DNA from: Aquabacterium fontiphilum | Lineage (GTDB): Bacteria > Pseudomonadota > Gammaproteobacteria > Burkholderiales > Burkholderiaceae_C | DNA: 64,000 nt | Assembly (NCBI RefSeq): GCF_009909205.1 | Contig: NZ_JAAAPN010000002.1 | Span: 124,001 to 188,000, forward strand | Direction: 5' to 3' | In this document: piece after piece, positions 8,024 to 18,348 of the stretch | How positions within the stretch are numbered: position 1 is the stretch's first letter | Layout: the number at the start of each line of letters is the position of its first letter | Program-made: the position numbers and the translations under genes | The notes under the pieces: generated by a model | What the model saw: the letters and a program-made list of their open reading frames with translations, nothing else | The model's database searches: none | What the model was told of the DNA's origin: nothing

Positions 8024-9120
8024 GATGAACGGTGGGTGGCGGCAAGCCGCTGGTAGACCGACAGATTGCCCTGGACCATAGCCTCGATCGAGAATCGCTC
8101 GATCACCCATTGACGACCGGCCTGCCCGTACTGTTGACGCAACTTGGCCGAGGCGAGAAGGGCGTCGAGTGCTCGCGCCAGTGCCGGGGCATCTCCTGGG
8201 GTGATCAATTCGCCGTTCAGCCCTGGCTGGATGATTTCGGGGATGCCGCCAGCGCGCCCGCCGACCAGCGGCACGCCGCAAGCCGCCGCTTGCAGCAGCG
8301 ACACGCCCAGCCCTTCCATATGCGCCGGGTGCGCGAGCACGTCCAGGCAGGGCAGAATGCGGTCCAGGTCCTTGCGGAACCCGGGTAGCTGAACATGCTG
8401 GGACAGCAGCGGGTCGCTGGCGACACGGGCGGCGATGTCGTCGCGCAGCGGTCCCTGACCGAACAGCAGTACCTTCAGCCGGGGGTGGCGCGTCAGCACA
8501 TCGGGCAGGGCTTCGAGCAAGGTGACATGGCCCTTGCGCGCGATGAACTGGGCCACCATGCCGATGGTGAGTTCGTCGTCTGCGATCTCAAAGGTGTCGC
8601 GGAACCAAGCCAGGTGGCTGCGGTCCGGGCGGTAGCGCTCGGTGTCGACGGCGCTGAGTACCAGGGTGAGCTTGGACGCTGGCACGCCTTCGGCCAGCAA
8701 CACCTGGCGTATCCCATCAGAAATGGTGACGATGGCATCGTGCAGCCGGTACTTCAAGGCCACCAGCCAGCGCGGCTCGGGATTGTCCACACGGCGGCTC
8801 AGCACAACGGGTACGCCTTCGAGGCGGCCGGCTACGCCACCCCAGAGGTCACTGCCGCGGCGGCTGTGCAGGTGAACCACGTCAGGTCGCTCCGCGCGAA
8901 TGAGCTTGCGCAGGCGCCCGACCAGACCGATGTCGGTGTCACCGCGCATGGTCATCTCGACGATGCGCGCGTGAGGTGCGGCTTCCGTCGCGATGGCACT
9001 GCCGGTGGGACAGGCCAGCACACACGTCACACCACGCGCCTTCAAGCCTTTCAACAGGAAGACGACTTGCAGCGCACCGCCGTACAGGTGCATCCCGGCT
9101 TCAACATGCAGGATCTTCAT
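8020..9120 (-). CDS. Glycosyltransferase family 4 protein
   Basis: A 366-residue GT-B-fold enzyme. The N-terminal half starts ILHVEAGMHLYGGALQ and contains RPDVVHLHSRRGSDLWG. The C-terminal half has IGMVAQFIARKGHVTLLEAL, VLLFGQGPLRDDI and the donor-binding EX7E-type region HMEGLGVSLLQAAACGVPLV with GGIPEII. These are standard for retaining GT4 enzymes using nucleotide-activated sugars. ATG at 9120 overlaps the stop of the GT9 gene (ATGA), and its own stop overlaps the GTG of the next gene, so translation is coupled on both sides. It likely extends the LPS core or an attached glycan; the sugar is unknown. Confidence 0.88.
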   Translation of the reverse strand: MKILHVEAGMHLYGGALQVVFLLKGLKARGVTCVLACPTGSAIATEAAPHARIVEMTMRGDTDIGLVGRLRKLIRAERPDVVHLHSRRGSDLWGGVAGRLEGVPVVLSRRVDNPEPRWLVALKYRLHDAIVTISDGIRQVLLAEGVPASKLTLVLSAVDTERYRPDRSHLAWFRDTFEIADDELTIGMVAQFIARKGHVTLLEALPDVLTRHPRLKVLLFGQGPLRDDIAARVASDPLLSQHVQLPGFRKDLDRILPCLDVLAHPAHMEGLGVSLLQAAACGVPLVGGRAGGIPEIIQPGLNGELITPGDAPALARALDALLASAKLRQQYGQAGRQWVIERFSIEAMVQGNLSVYQRLAATHRSS

Positions 9121-10196
9121 GCGGACAGCTCCATCTGCGTCAACGCGGCCTGGAGCACGCGCTCAGGCGTGATGCCCGTCATGCAGGTGAAGGCGCCGTT
9201 GCAGGTAGGGCGCCGCTTGCAGGGCGAGCAAGGCAGGCCGTCGTAGAGGATGCGTGTGAGCGGCGTGGGGCCCTCCCGGTAGGGCCGGGTGGAGCCAAAC
9301 AAGGCCACGGTGGGGATGCGCAGCGCCGAACCCATATGGGTCAGACCGGTGTCCACGCCCACCAGCAGCCGCGCCTGGGCGATCAGCGCCACGCTTTCGT
9401 CCAGTTTCAGCGCACCCGCCAGGTTGAGCAGGTGGGGCTGGCCTGCACAAATGCGCTCGGCTGCCTCCCGATCAGCGGGGCCGCCCAGCACCACGGGCTG
9501 TAGACCTCGCGCGAGCAATTGCCGCCCCAACTCGGCCCAGGCCGCTTCGACCCAGTGCTTCTGCGGGCGTGTCGTGAATGGAGCCAGGATCACAAGGGGT
9601 CGATCCGTAGGAGTGCCCTGCCACGCGGCGTGCAGCCGCTCGCGCAGCACTTGTTGCGCTCGGACGCGCTCAGACGCGCCAACGGCCAGATCGTGCACGA
9701 AGCTGCCTGTCGGTGCCCCAAGGTAGTGGGCCAGGTATCGGTACTCAGAGCCCATCACGGGATCGGCGCCGGGCGTCGGCGTGACCACCTCATGCACCAG
9801 GCGGTGGCTGCCTTCGCGGGCGATGATGCTGACCCGTCGGGGGGCACCCGTGGCCCAGGCCACCAGTCCGCTTTTGAGCAGCCCTTGTGCATCCAGCACA
9901 AGGTCGAATCTCTCGGCTTTCAGGCGTGCTCGAAACGCGCGCATGGCCCGCCAGAGAGCCAGATAGCGCCGGGTCTTCCACATCGTTTCCCACTCTGCGC
10001 GTGGCCAGACGATGGTCTGCTTGAGACGTGGGTTGTGCTTGAGCAATGGCACGCACATGGACTCGCACACCCAAGAAATCTCGGCTTGCGGAAAGCGGGC
10101 TTGCAGCGCCGGTAGCAGCCCAGACGCCATCACGATATCCCCTAAGGCGGACAGGCGCACGATGAGGATGCGTTGGGGCAGTGGGGGCGGGGTCAT
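9117..10196 (-). CDS. Glycosyltransferase family 9 (heptosyltransferase-like)
   Basis: A 359-residue ADP-heptose:LPS heptosyltransferase-family protein. It starts with ILIVRLSALGDIVMASGLLP, a classic GT9 opening, contains FDLVLDAQGLLKSGLVAW, and has the late motif VGVDTGLTHMGSAL followed by VALFGSTRP. A Cys cluster near the end (LPCSPCKRRPTCNGAFTCM) is common in this family. WaaC, WaaF and WaaQ-type enzymes all look like this; the sequence alone does not decide between them. The start at 10196 has GAGGTG seven bases upstream and lies 4 bp after the preceding stop. ADP-heptose supplied by the neighbouring operon is the natural donor. Confidence 0.88.
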   Translation of the reverse strand: MTPPPLPQRILIVRLSALGDIVMASGLLPALQARFPQAEISWVCESMCVPLLKHNPRLKQTIVWPRAEWETMWKTRRYLALWRAMRAFRARLKAERFDLVLDAQGLLKSGLVAWATGAPRRVSIIAREGSHRLVHEVVTPTPGADPVMGSEYRYLAHYLGAPTGSFVHDLAVGASERVRAQQVLRERLHAAWQGTPTDRPLVILAPFTTRPQKHWVEAAWAELGRQLLARGLQPVVLGGPADREAAERICAGQPHLLNLAGALKLDESVALIAQARLLVGVDTGLTHMGSALRIPTVALFGSTRPYREGPTPLTRILYDGLPCSPCKRRPTCNGAFTCMTGITPERVLQAALTQMELSA

Positions 10197-10200
10197 GGGT

Positions 10201-11271
10201 TTACACCTCGCCAAGCAGCTTGCGGTAAAGCGCCTGGTATGCCCCGATGATGGCCTGCGGAGAGAATTCCTGCGCCAGTCTTCGATGTCCTTGCGCCACC
10301 ATGGCCGTCATCAACGCGGGATCGTTCATCACGGTCGCCATACCCTCGGCGATGGCCAGCGGCTCATCGCATGGGACCACCCAGGCATCCTGCTGGTGTC
10401 GGGTCAGCTCCCTCGCGCCGCGGAAAGCCGTGGTCACGAGGGGTTTGCCGTAGGCCCACGCCTCCAGAATGACGTTGCCCAGTGTCTCCTCATCTCGGGA
10501 CGGAAACATCACCATGTCTGCCAAATGAAACCAGGCAGAAGGGTCGTGCTGCCAACCAGCGAAATGAACACGGTCCTGCAAGCCCAGTTCTGTGACCTGA
10601 CGGGTCAGCTCGGGCATCAGGTCCCCATCGCCGATGAGAACAAGGCGCGTGCGCCGGCCTGCCACGGTCGGCGGCAGATGCTTCATGGCTTCGATCAGGT
10701 AGCGATGCCCCTTGAAGCCCACCATGCGCCCGGCGGTCAAGATGAGCCAATCATCCGGCTGGACGTCAAGCTGTGCGCGGAGTTGTTGCAACTGTTTTGC
10801 ATCAGCCGGTTTGGCCGGCTCGGCGAAATTGGTGATGTGGTGTACCCGCTCAGCAGGAAGCCCTCCCTGGATCATCCAGTCACACAGCGCGCGCGTGTTG
10901 CCCACCCAGGCGTGCGCGTGGGTGAAGGGGGGCAGGCGGTAGTAGCCGCCCAGGCGCGCGATGTGGACCCTTCCCCTTCCTGGAGGGAGGTGGGTCAGCC
11001 GGGTGGCCCGGCTCATGTAAGTCTGAACGATGGGCGCGTCGTCACGGCGCAGCAGCTGAGAGACTTCCCATCGAGACAAGGGGTCCCACACGGTGCGGAA
11101 GCCCACCTCGGAGTGCGGAATGCCGCGGAGGTGGGTGCTGGCCAGCTCCGAATCGCGCCGTACCACCGCGTGAACCTCTTCTCCTGCTGCCTGCATGGCC
11201 TGAAGGAACCGCACAAACCAGCGTTCGGCCCCGCCCATCTTGGCGCTGGCGATCAGGTGCATTGATTTCAT
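10201..11271 (-). CDS. Glycosyltransferase family 4 protein (first gene of block)
   Basis: A 356-residue GT4 enzyme: MHLIASAKMGGAERWFVRFL at the N-terminus (the GGAE donor-side loop), then ILTAGRMVGFKGHRYLIEAM, LVLIGDGDLMPEL, and MFPSRDEETLGNVILEAWAY with GKPLVTT. The short central region suits inner-core or O-chain-like transferases. The start is placed at ATG 11271; an ATG at 11262 would remove three residues, and neither has a good ribosome site. The gene begins only 38 bp downstream of a strong terminator-like hairpin, so its promoter position is unusual. Three more glycosyltransferase genes follow with overlaps or a 4-bp gap. Confidence 0.85.
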   Translation of the reverse strand: MKSMHLIASAKMGGAERWFVRFLQAMQAAGEEVHAVVRRDSELASTHLRGIPHSEVGFRTVWDPLSRWEVSQLLRRDDAPIVQTYMSRATRLTHLPPGRGRVHIARLGGYYRLPPFTHAHAWVGNTRALCDWMIQGGLPAERVHHITNFAEPAKPADAKQLQQLRAQLDVQPDDWLILTAGRMVGFKGHRYLIEAMKHLPPTVAGRRTRLVLIGDGDLMPELTRQVTELGLQDRVHFAGWQHDPSAWFHLADMVMFPSRDEETLGNVILEAWAYGKPLVTTAFRGARELTRHQQDAWVVPCDEPLAIAEGMATVMNDPALMTAMVAQGHRRLAQEFSPQAIIGAYQALYRKLLGEV

Positions 11272-11308
11272 GGGGACGACGTTCGGCGGGGGGCGGGTCC
11301 AAAGCCAA

Positions 11309-11341
11309 GACACCCCGCGGCCATCAGGCACGCGGGGTGTC
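11309..11341 (-). terminator. Rho-independent-type terminator after fasciclin gene
   Basis: An 11-bp perfect stem, GACACCCCGCG / CGCGGGGTGTC, with an 11-nt loop. On the minus strand it is followed by TTGGCTTT, a moderately T-rich tail. It lies about 80 bp after the fasciclin stop codon and immediately before the GT4 gene at 10201-11271. Confidence 0.65.
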
Positions 11342-11421
11342 TGGGGCCGACTGCTTTGCATGCCAGCCCAGGCCGAGATGGTAGCAGAGCGCCCTGCGGC
11401 TTCCCTGCCGATCGTTCGCGG

Positions 11422-12402
11422 TCAGACCGGCAGTGCCGGCAGGATTACCCGGTCGATCACATGCACCACGCCGTTGCGACACAGCACATCGGTGGCGACG
11501 ATGTTGGCGTTCGGCCGTGCCGCTGCCTCATCGTCAATGCTCAGCGGCGACTGGATGATGGTGAAGGGCCGGGCTGCAACCGTCGGCGGGATGCTGATCG
11601 ATGTCACGTTGGCCACGCCGCCGCTGAAGGGGATGTCAGCCGCACGCACTTCGCCAGCCAGCACGTGGTAAGTCAGCACCTGCGTGAGCAGGTCGGTGTC
11701 GGCCAACAGCGCCGCCTTGGAAACACCCAACTCGGCCAGCAGGCTGGCGAAGGCGGCGTTGGTCGGCGCAAACACCGTGAACGGGCCTGCACCTTTGAGC
11801 ACGCCGGCCAGATTGGCTGCCACCACCGCTTCGACCAGGATGCTCAAATCTGGTGTGATCTGCGCGGTCTGCACGATGTCGAGCTCCGGCAGCAGCACCT
11901 TGTCGATGCGGTGGATCACGCCGTTGCGGCAGTGGATGTCGGTGAAGGTGATGTTGCTGGTGCGGCGTTGGAAATCTGTGATGACCAGGCGTCCGCCTGT
12001 GCGGTTGACCTGCAGCGTCGTGCCCTGAACGGTTTCGACGTCATCGCCCAGCGGGACCTCGGCGGCGCGCACCCGGGCGCCCAGCACGTGGTAGGTCAGG
12101 ATGTCCGTCAGCAATTCGGTGTTGCTGAAGACGGCGTCCTTGCTCAAGCCGATCTCGCCGAGCAAGGCGACGAAGGCGTCGTTGGTAGGCGCGAAGACCG
12201 TGAAGGGGCCGGCGGACTTCAGGGTCGACACCAGACCGGCGGCTTCGAGGGCTTCGACAAGCAGGCTGAACTGCGGGTCGAGAGCCAGGCGCTCGACGAT
12301 GTCGGCACCGTCATCGTCGCCCCCGCCGCAGGCGGACAGGAGCATGGCGGCGCCGGCGGCGGCCGAGAACTGAAGAAAACGGCGTTTGCTGAGGTGGGGC
12401 AT
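11422..12402 (-). CDS. Two-domain fasciclin (FAS1) lipoprotein
   Basis: A 326-residue secreted protein. The N-terminus SKRRFLQFSAAAGAAMLLSA ends in a lipobox-like LSAC followed by GGGDDD. The paired Arg and following hydrophobic core suggest a Tat- or Sec-exported lipoprotein. Two FAS1 domains follow, at roughly residues 33-165 and 175-322. Each contains the conserved GPFTVFAPTN..F block and a second block with TYHVL, and each ends in CRNGVIHRIDKVLLP or CRNGVVHVIDRVILP. FAS1 domains mediate adhesion in many organisms, but their bacterial role is mostly unclear. A good ribosome site (AAGGAG) precedes the ATG. A symmetrical operator-like sequence lies just upstream at 12414-12446. It stands alone as a transcription unit. 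Confidence 0.9.
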   Translation of the reverse strand: MPHLSKRRFLQFSAAAGAAMLLSACGGGDDDGADIVERLALDPQFSLLVEALEAAGLVSTLKSAGPFTVFAPTNDAFVALLGEIGLSKDAVFSNTELLTDILTYHVLGARVRAAEVPLGDDVETVQGTTLQVNRTGGRLVITDFQRRTSNITFTDIHCRNGVIHRIDKVLLPELDIVQTAQITPDLSILVEAVVAANLAGVLKGAGPFTVFAPTNAAFASLLAELGVSKAALLADTDLLTQVLTYHVLAGEVRAADIPFSGGVANVTSISIPPTVAARPFTIIQSPLSIDDEAAARPNANIVATDVLCRNGVVHVIDRVILPALPV

Positions 12403-12413
12403 GGTCTCTCCTT

Positions 12414-12446
12414 GAACGATTCGGTCATTAATATACCGATCAGTTC
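12414..12446. promoter_or_regulatory. Symmetrical operator-like dyad upstream of the fasciclin gene
   Basis: Exact two-fold symmetry about base 12430: GAAC, 3 bp, TCGGT, 9 bp AT-rich centre, ACCGA, 3 bp, GTTC. It begins 12 bp upstream of the fasciclin start codon and overlaps its likely promoter or leader. The form suits a dimeric repressor, but no regulator gene is adjacent and no consensus is recognised. Confidence 0.4.
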
Positions 12447-12491
12447 AAAAAAAGACAATGCAGATATTTTTGATCCCGCTTCGTTTCCGCG

Positions 12492-13138
12492 TCAGTCGTG
12501 TTGTCTCCTGATGGAGGTGGCCAGCAGGCCGAGCATGGCCAGCGCACTCAGCGCCGCGCCGGCGTAGAACGTGAACGCGGCGCCGAGTTGATCCCACAGC
12601 AGACCGGCGATCACGCTGGCGGCCAGCATGGCCAGCCCGCTGACGAGGTTGAAGAGGCCAAAGGCGGTGCCGCGCAGGTCGGCCGGGGCGTGGTCGGCCA
12701 CCATGGCCGCCAAGAGACCCTGGGTCATGCCCATGTGAACGCCCCAGAGCGCCACGCCGGCCAGCACGGTGAGCCAGTGGTCATCAATCGCCAGCACCAG
12801 GTCGGCCGCGATCAGCACGGCCAGCCCCATGGCCAGCAGGGCGCGGTGGTCCATGCGGTCGGACAGCCTGCCAAAGGGGTAGGCCGTGGCGGCGTAGACC
12901 AGGTTCATCGCCACCATGACAAGGGGCACCCGGACGAGGGCCACCCCCGCCTGCTGGGCACGCAGAGCGACTGGCGCAGGCCGAAGGCCGCTCCACGAAT
13001 CTCGGGCGGGGTGATGTCGGCCACGAGCGCATCGCGGTGGATCATCTCTGAAGAAATGTCCATCAGCATGCTGACCATGCCGAGTGCCCAGACGCCGGCC
13101 GGGATACGGGTGTGAGTGGGGTCGCGCTGTGTCGTCAT
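12492..13138 (-). pseudogene. MFS transporter gene with internal deletions
   Basis: The remnant starts at ATG 13138 with MTTQRDPTHTRIPAGVWALG and MLMDISSEMIH, the usual start of an MFS family. It then jumps directly to RDALVADITPPEIRGAAFG, a motif normally found well over 50 residues further on, after the first transmembrane helices. A second break follows LRQSL (about 12945-12970), where the frame changes. The remainder, from 12944 down to 12492, is an intact C-terminal MFS portion (ALVRVPLVMVAMNLVYAATA onward) of about 150 residues. At least two deletions have removed most of the N-terminal domain, so transport is not expected. The start overlaps the stop of the DmeF-type gene (ATGA), so it was formerly coupled to it. 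Confidence 0.75.
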
Positions 13139-14148
13139 GGCGTCGTGGCGTCTGTCCCGCAGGGGCGAGTGCAATGGTGCAACTCGATGGTGGCGTGAAC
13201 GATCTCTTCGTGCACGGCCAGCCGGGCGCGCAGGTCGTCGGGCGTCAGCGCCGTATCGTGGGTGACGGCGGTCAGCGCGCAGGCATAGACATCGCGGCCC
13301 ACGCGCCACACGTGCAGGTCGGTCAGATGGGTCTCGCGCCCCGGGTTGGCGTCTTCGATGACCTCGCGGATCTCCCTCACCACAGGCGCGTCCATCTCGC
13401 GGTCGAGCAGCACCTTGCCCGTTTCGATCAGCAGCCCCTTGGCCCATATCCCGACGAGCACCGCCCCAACAATCCCCATCAGCGGATCGAGCCAGCCCCA
13501 GCCCAGCATCCAGCCGCCGGCCAGCGCGAGCAGCGCCAGCACCGAGGTGGCTGCATCTGCGACCACGTGCAGGTAGGCCGAGCGCAGGTTCAGGTCATGG
13601 TGGGCGTGATGGGCGCCGTGCCCGTGGTCGTGCCCATGCCCATGGTGATGACCAGCGTGATGGCCATGGTCGTGTGCGCGCCCCAGGATCAGCGCGCACA
13701 CCAGATTGACCACCAGTCCCAGCGAGGCTACCACCAGCGCTTCGCGATACTGGATGGTTTGCGGCCAGACGATGCGCTCGATCGAGCCGACCAGCATCAG
13801 CCCGGCCACACCCAGCAGGGCGATGGCGCTGGCAAAGCCGGCCAGGATCTCGATCTTCCAGGTACCGAAGGCAAAGCGCGGGTCGTGGGCATACCGCCTG
13901 GCCATGACGTAGGCACCGGCTGACAGGCCGATGGCCAGGGCATGCGAACTCATGTGCCAGCCGTCTGCCAGCAAGGCCATCGAGTTGAACCACCAGCCGG
14001 CCGTGATTTCGACGGCCATGGCGATCAGCGTGATCCACATCACCCAGCGTGTGCCGCGCTCAGCGGACGGGTTGCCGTGGTCGAAAACGTGGTCGTGGGT
14101 CCAGCGGGAGAGGTGATGGCTGGGCATGGTCGTGCGATCAGGCGTCAT
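13135..14148 (-). CDS. dmeF: Cation diffusion facilitator, DmeF-type Co/Ni exporter
   Basis: About 337 residues with six transmembrane helices of the CDF fold. The family-specific segments are HDHVFDHGNPSAERGTRWVM near the N-terminus, ALLADGWHMSSHALAIGL with the HxxxD-type metal site in TM2, and FGTWKIEILAGFASA. There is also a long His-rich cytoplasmic loop (repeated HDHGHH / HGHGHDHGHG, about 13600-13680) before AYLHVVADAATSVLALLALA with the second metal site. DmeF exports cobalt and nickel by proton antiport; zinc or cadmium cannot be excluded. The start is placed at 14148; 14175 and 14127 are alternatives. An upstream extension would read through the tRNA-Phe gene and is not credible. It ends in an ATGA overlap with the decayed MFS gene. 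Confidence 0.8.
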   Translation of the reverse strand: MTPDRTTMPSHHLSRWTHDHVFDHGNPSAERGTRWVMWITLIAMAVEITAGWWFNSMALLADGWHMSSHALAIGLSAGAYVMARRYAHDPRFAFGTWKIEILAGFASAIALLGVAGLMLVGSIERIVWPQTIQYREALVVASLGLVVNLVCALILGRAHDHGHHAGHHHGHGHDHGHGAHHAHHDLNLRSAYLHVVADAATSVLALLALAGGWMLGWGWLDPLMGIVGAVLVGIWAKGLLIETGKVLLDREMDAPVVREIREVIEDANPGRETHLTDLHVWRVGRDVYACALTAVTHDTALTPDDLRARLAVHEEIVHATIELHHCTRPCGTDATTP

Positions 14149-14209
14149 AGCGAGTAGCCCACGTGATGTTGCCATGCCTGGGTCGCCCAACAGGGAACGA
14201 AAATGTGCC

Positions 14210-14246
14210 AGAAAAGCAAAACGCCCAACCGATGAAGGTTGGGCGT
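14210..14246 (-). terminator. Rho-independent terminator of tRNA-Phe
   Basis: A perfect 10-bp stem ACGCCCAACC / GGTTGGGCGT with a 6-nt loop. On the minus strand it is followed by TTTGCTTTT. It lies just downstream of the tRNA gene. Confidence 0.85.
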
Positions 14247-14255
14247 CGTGTGTTC

Positions 14256-14331
14256 TGGTGGCCAAGGGCGGAATCGAACCACCGACACGCGGATTTTCAA
14301 TCCGCTGCTCTACCAACTGAGCTACTTGGCC
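14256..14331 (-). tRNA. tRNA-Phe (anticodon GAA)
   Basis: A 76-nt cloverleaf with acceptor stem GGCCAAG / CTTGGCC, an encoded ACCA end, D-arm GCTCAGTTGGTAGAGC, anticodon loop TTGAAAA reading GAA, and T-arm GGTTCGATTCC. It carries phenylalanine. It sits between the DmeF-type gene and ntrX and is followed by its own terminator. Confidence 0.97.
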
Positions 14332-14384
14332 GTTGCTGCCGACTTGTCTTGCGACGCGTCATCAGCGAAGACTCAAACTATACA

Positions 14385-15377
14385 TCAATTTGAGCCTGTT
14401 TTCTTCGCGCGGCCCAGATCCACGCCAAGTTGTTTCAATTTGCGGTACAGATGGGTGCGTTCGAGGCCGGTCTTCTCGGCCACGCGGGTCATGCTGCCAC
14501 CCTCGCGTGCGAGGTGAAACTCGAAGTAGGCGCGCTCGAAGTCGTCGCGGGCCTCGCGCAGCGGTCGATCAAGCTGAAAGAGTTGTTCGTGCGACGGGCC
14601 GGTGGCGCCGTGCAGGCTGCCGTTCACACCGTTGTGGCCATGGTGGCCCGCATGCGCGTGGGCGACGTGACCCGTGTGGACGTGGCTGGTGGCGAGGCCG
14701 CCTGCATGGTGAGCAGGCGCCACGTGGGCCGGCATGGTGTGCATCGGTGCGGCTGCGCCGTAGCCACTGTGGTATGCCGATTGCGGCATGGGCGGGGCGG
14801 AGTGGAAGGACTCTGCCACGCTGGCGAACTCCGTGCGCACCCCATTGGCGCTGGCGTGGGCCGCAGCCGCACCTGCGTAAGCGCCACCCGGTTGGCTGGC
14901 GCCCTGCGTGTAGCTGCCATTTGCGTAACCGCCGTTGGCGTAAGACGGCGCAGCGGTGATCGGGGTGACGGTGGCCAGGTGCACGGGTGCGGCCGGGCGG
15001 CCGGCGGGCGCGGCGGGCTTGCTCAGCGCCTGCTCGACCGAGCGCAGCAGCTTCTGCATCGTGATGGGCTTTTCCAGGAAGGACTGGGCGCCAAACTTCG
15101 TGGCCTCGACCGCGGTGTCGATGGTGCCGTGTCCCGACATCATGATGACGGGCATCGTGAGTTGGCCGCTGGCGGACCACTCCTTGAGCAGCGTGATGCC
15201 GTCGACATCGGGCATCCAGATGTCGAGCAGGATCAGGTCGGGTTTGACGCGCTCGCGCAGGATACGGGCATTGGCCGCGTTCTCCGCGACTTCGACCGTA
15301 TGGCCTTCGTCGCTCAGAATTTCAGATAGGAGGGCGCGGATGCCCGCTTCGTCGTCAACAACAAGAATGGTGGCCAT
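14385..15377 (-). CDS. ntrX: NtrX-like response regulator lacking the AAA+ domain
   Basis: A 330-residue protein with a CheY-type receiver at residues 1-120: acidic pair DD at 8-9, phospho-acceptor Asp52 in LLDIWMPDVDG, and Lys103 in FLEKP. A Fis-type helix-turn-helix lies at the C-terminus (about 285-325, TRVAEKTGLERTHLYRKLKQ). The roughly 150 residues between are low-complexity and rich in Ala, Gly, His, Tyr and Pro, where classical NtrX carries the sigma-54-interacting AAA+ ATPase domain. It can therefore bind DNA but should not drive sigma-54 open-complex formation. It is the partner of the NtrY-like kinase encoded 39 bp upstream on the same strand. NtrYX pairs respond to nitrogen, redox or envelope state. 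Confidence 0.85.
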   Translation of the reverse strand: MATILVVDDEAGIRALLSEILSDEGHTVEVAENAANARILRERVKPDLILLDIWMPDVDGITLLKEWSASGQLTMPVIMMSGHGTIDTAVEATKFGAQSFLEKPITMQKLLRSVEQALSKPAAPAGRPAAPVHLATVTPITAAPSYANGGYANGSYTQGASQPGGAYAGAAAAHASANGVRTEFASVAESFHSAPPMPQSAYHSGYGAAAPMHTMPAHVAPAHHAGGLATSHVHTGHVAHAHAGHHGHNGVNGSLHGATGPSHEQLFQLDRPLREARDDFERAYFEFHLAREGGSMTRVAEKTGLERTHLYRKLKQLGVDLGRAKKTGSN

Positions 15378-15416
15378 GAATTTTTGGTGAGCCGCACAGG
15401 CAGGGGTGAGTGTGCC

Positions 15417-17738
<2,322 letters not shown>

Positions 17739-17744
17739 GGCCAA

Positions 17745-18341
17745 TCAGTCGCTCAGGTCCACCTGGCGCTCGAGTTCCAGGTTCCAATTGGCCCGCCCAC
17801 CCAGGCCGATCTGCAGCGGGCGGGGCAGCTCGTCGGTGTCGAGCCGGAAGCGGAACTCGACGTAGTGGTCATCCGCGTCGCCCCGGGGCCGATCGGCGAC
17901 GCGCCACCGCGGGCTGCGACGCAGGGCATCCAGGGCTTCGTCCAGCGAGGCGTACTGGCGCGTGAAAGCGCCGATGCTGAGCCGCCATTGACGGGTCAGC
18001 GGCTGGTAGGCCAGGCGCCAGCGGCGCACGGCGCGGCCGAGCGCGCGGTCGGTCCAGTACCACCGGCGTCGGAAGACGGCGGCATCAACCACGAAGACCA
18101 CCGAGATGCCGCGCTCCAACGCGTCCTTGAGATCGTCCGAGAGGTCGATGAGCACGTCGTAGTTGAGGACCACACCGTCGTCGTCGCGCCGGGCGCTCAA
18201 AGCGATCAGACTCAAGCCCGTGCGCGGCGTGGCCGCGCCGGCCGGCGTGGCGTGCGCGCCCCCGCCGACCGCCAGGGCCACGCAGGCCAGGGCGGCCGAG
18301 GCGCTGCATGCCAGCAGGTCTCGTCGGCGCATTGGGGGCAT
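17745..18341 (-). CDS. DUF4390 domain protein
   Basis: A 198-residue exported protein. The N-terminus MPPMRRRDLLACSASAALAC with the following hydrophobic run is a signal sequence, and the Arg-Arg pair makes Tat export possible. The mature part is mostly beta: LSLIALSARRDDDGVVLNYD, ALERGISVVFVVDAAVFRRRWYW, LAYQPLTRQWRLS and a C-terminal NWNLELERQVDLSD. This is the DUF4390 pattern typically encoded between rsmB and ntrY in Burkholderiales; no biochemical role is established. Its placement directly before ntrY makes it a candidate periplasmic partner of that sensor. AGGAG lies four bases upstream of the ATG; a GTG three bases earlier is an alternative start. Confidence 0.85.
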   Translation of the reverse strand: MPPMRRRDLLACSASAALACVALAVGGGAHATPAGAATPRTGLSLIALSARRDDDGVVLNYDVLIDLSDDLKDALERGISVVFVVDAAVFRRRWYWTDRALGRAVRRWRLAYQPLTRQWRLSIGAFTRQYASLDEALDALRRSPRWRVADRPRGDADDHYVEFRFRLDTDELPRPLQIGLGGRANWNLELERQVDLSD

Positions 18342-18348
18342 CACGCTC

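Noticed and set aside
13595-13690. His-codon-rich repeat that might look like a tandem repeat element
   Set aside because: It is the cytoplasmic His-rich loop of the DmeF-type transporter, common in that family.
13135-14316. Longer DmeF reading frame starting at 14316
   Set aside because: The extra N-terminus is translated from the tRNA-Phe gene and its flank; the true protein starts near 14148.
14256-14331. tRNA-Phe 3' end as an integration site for a genomic island
   Set aside because: No integrase or direct repeat of the tRNA 3' end was noticed within the window, and the flanking genes are ordinary.
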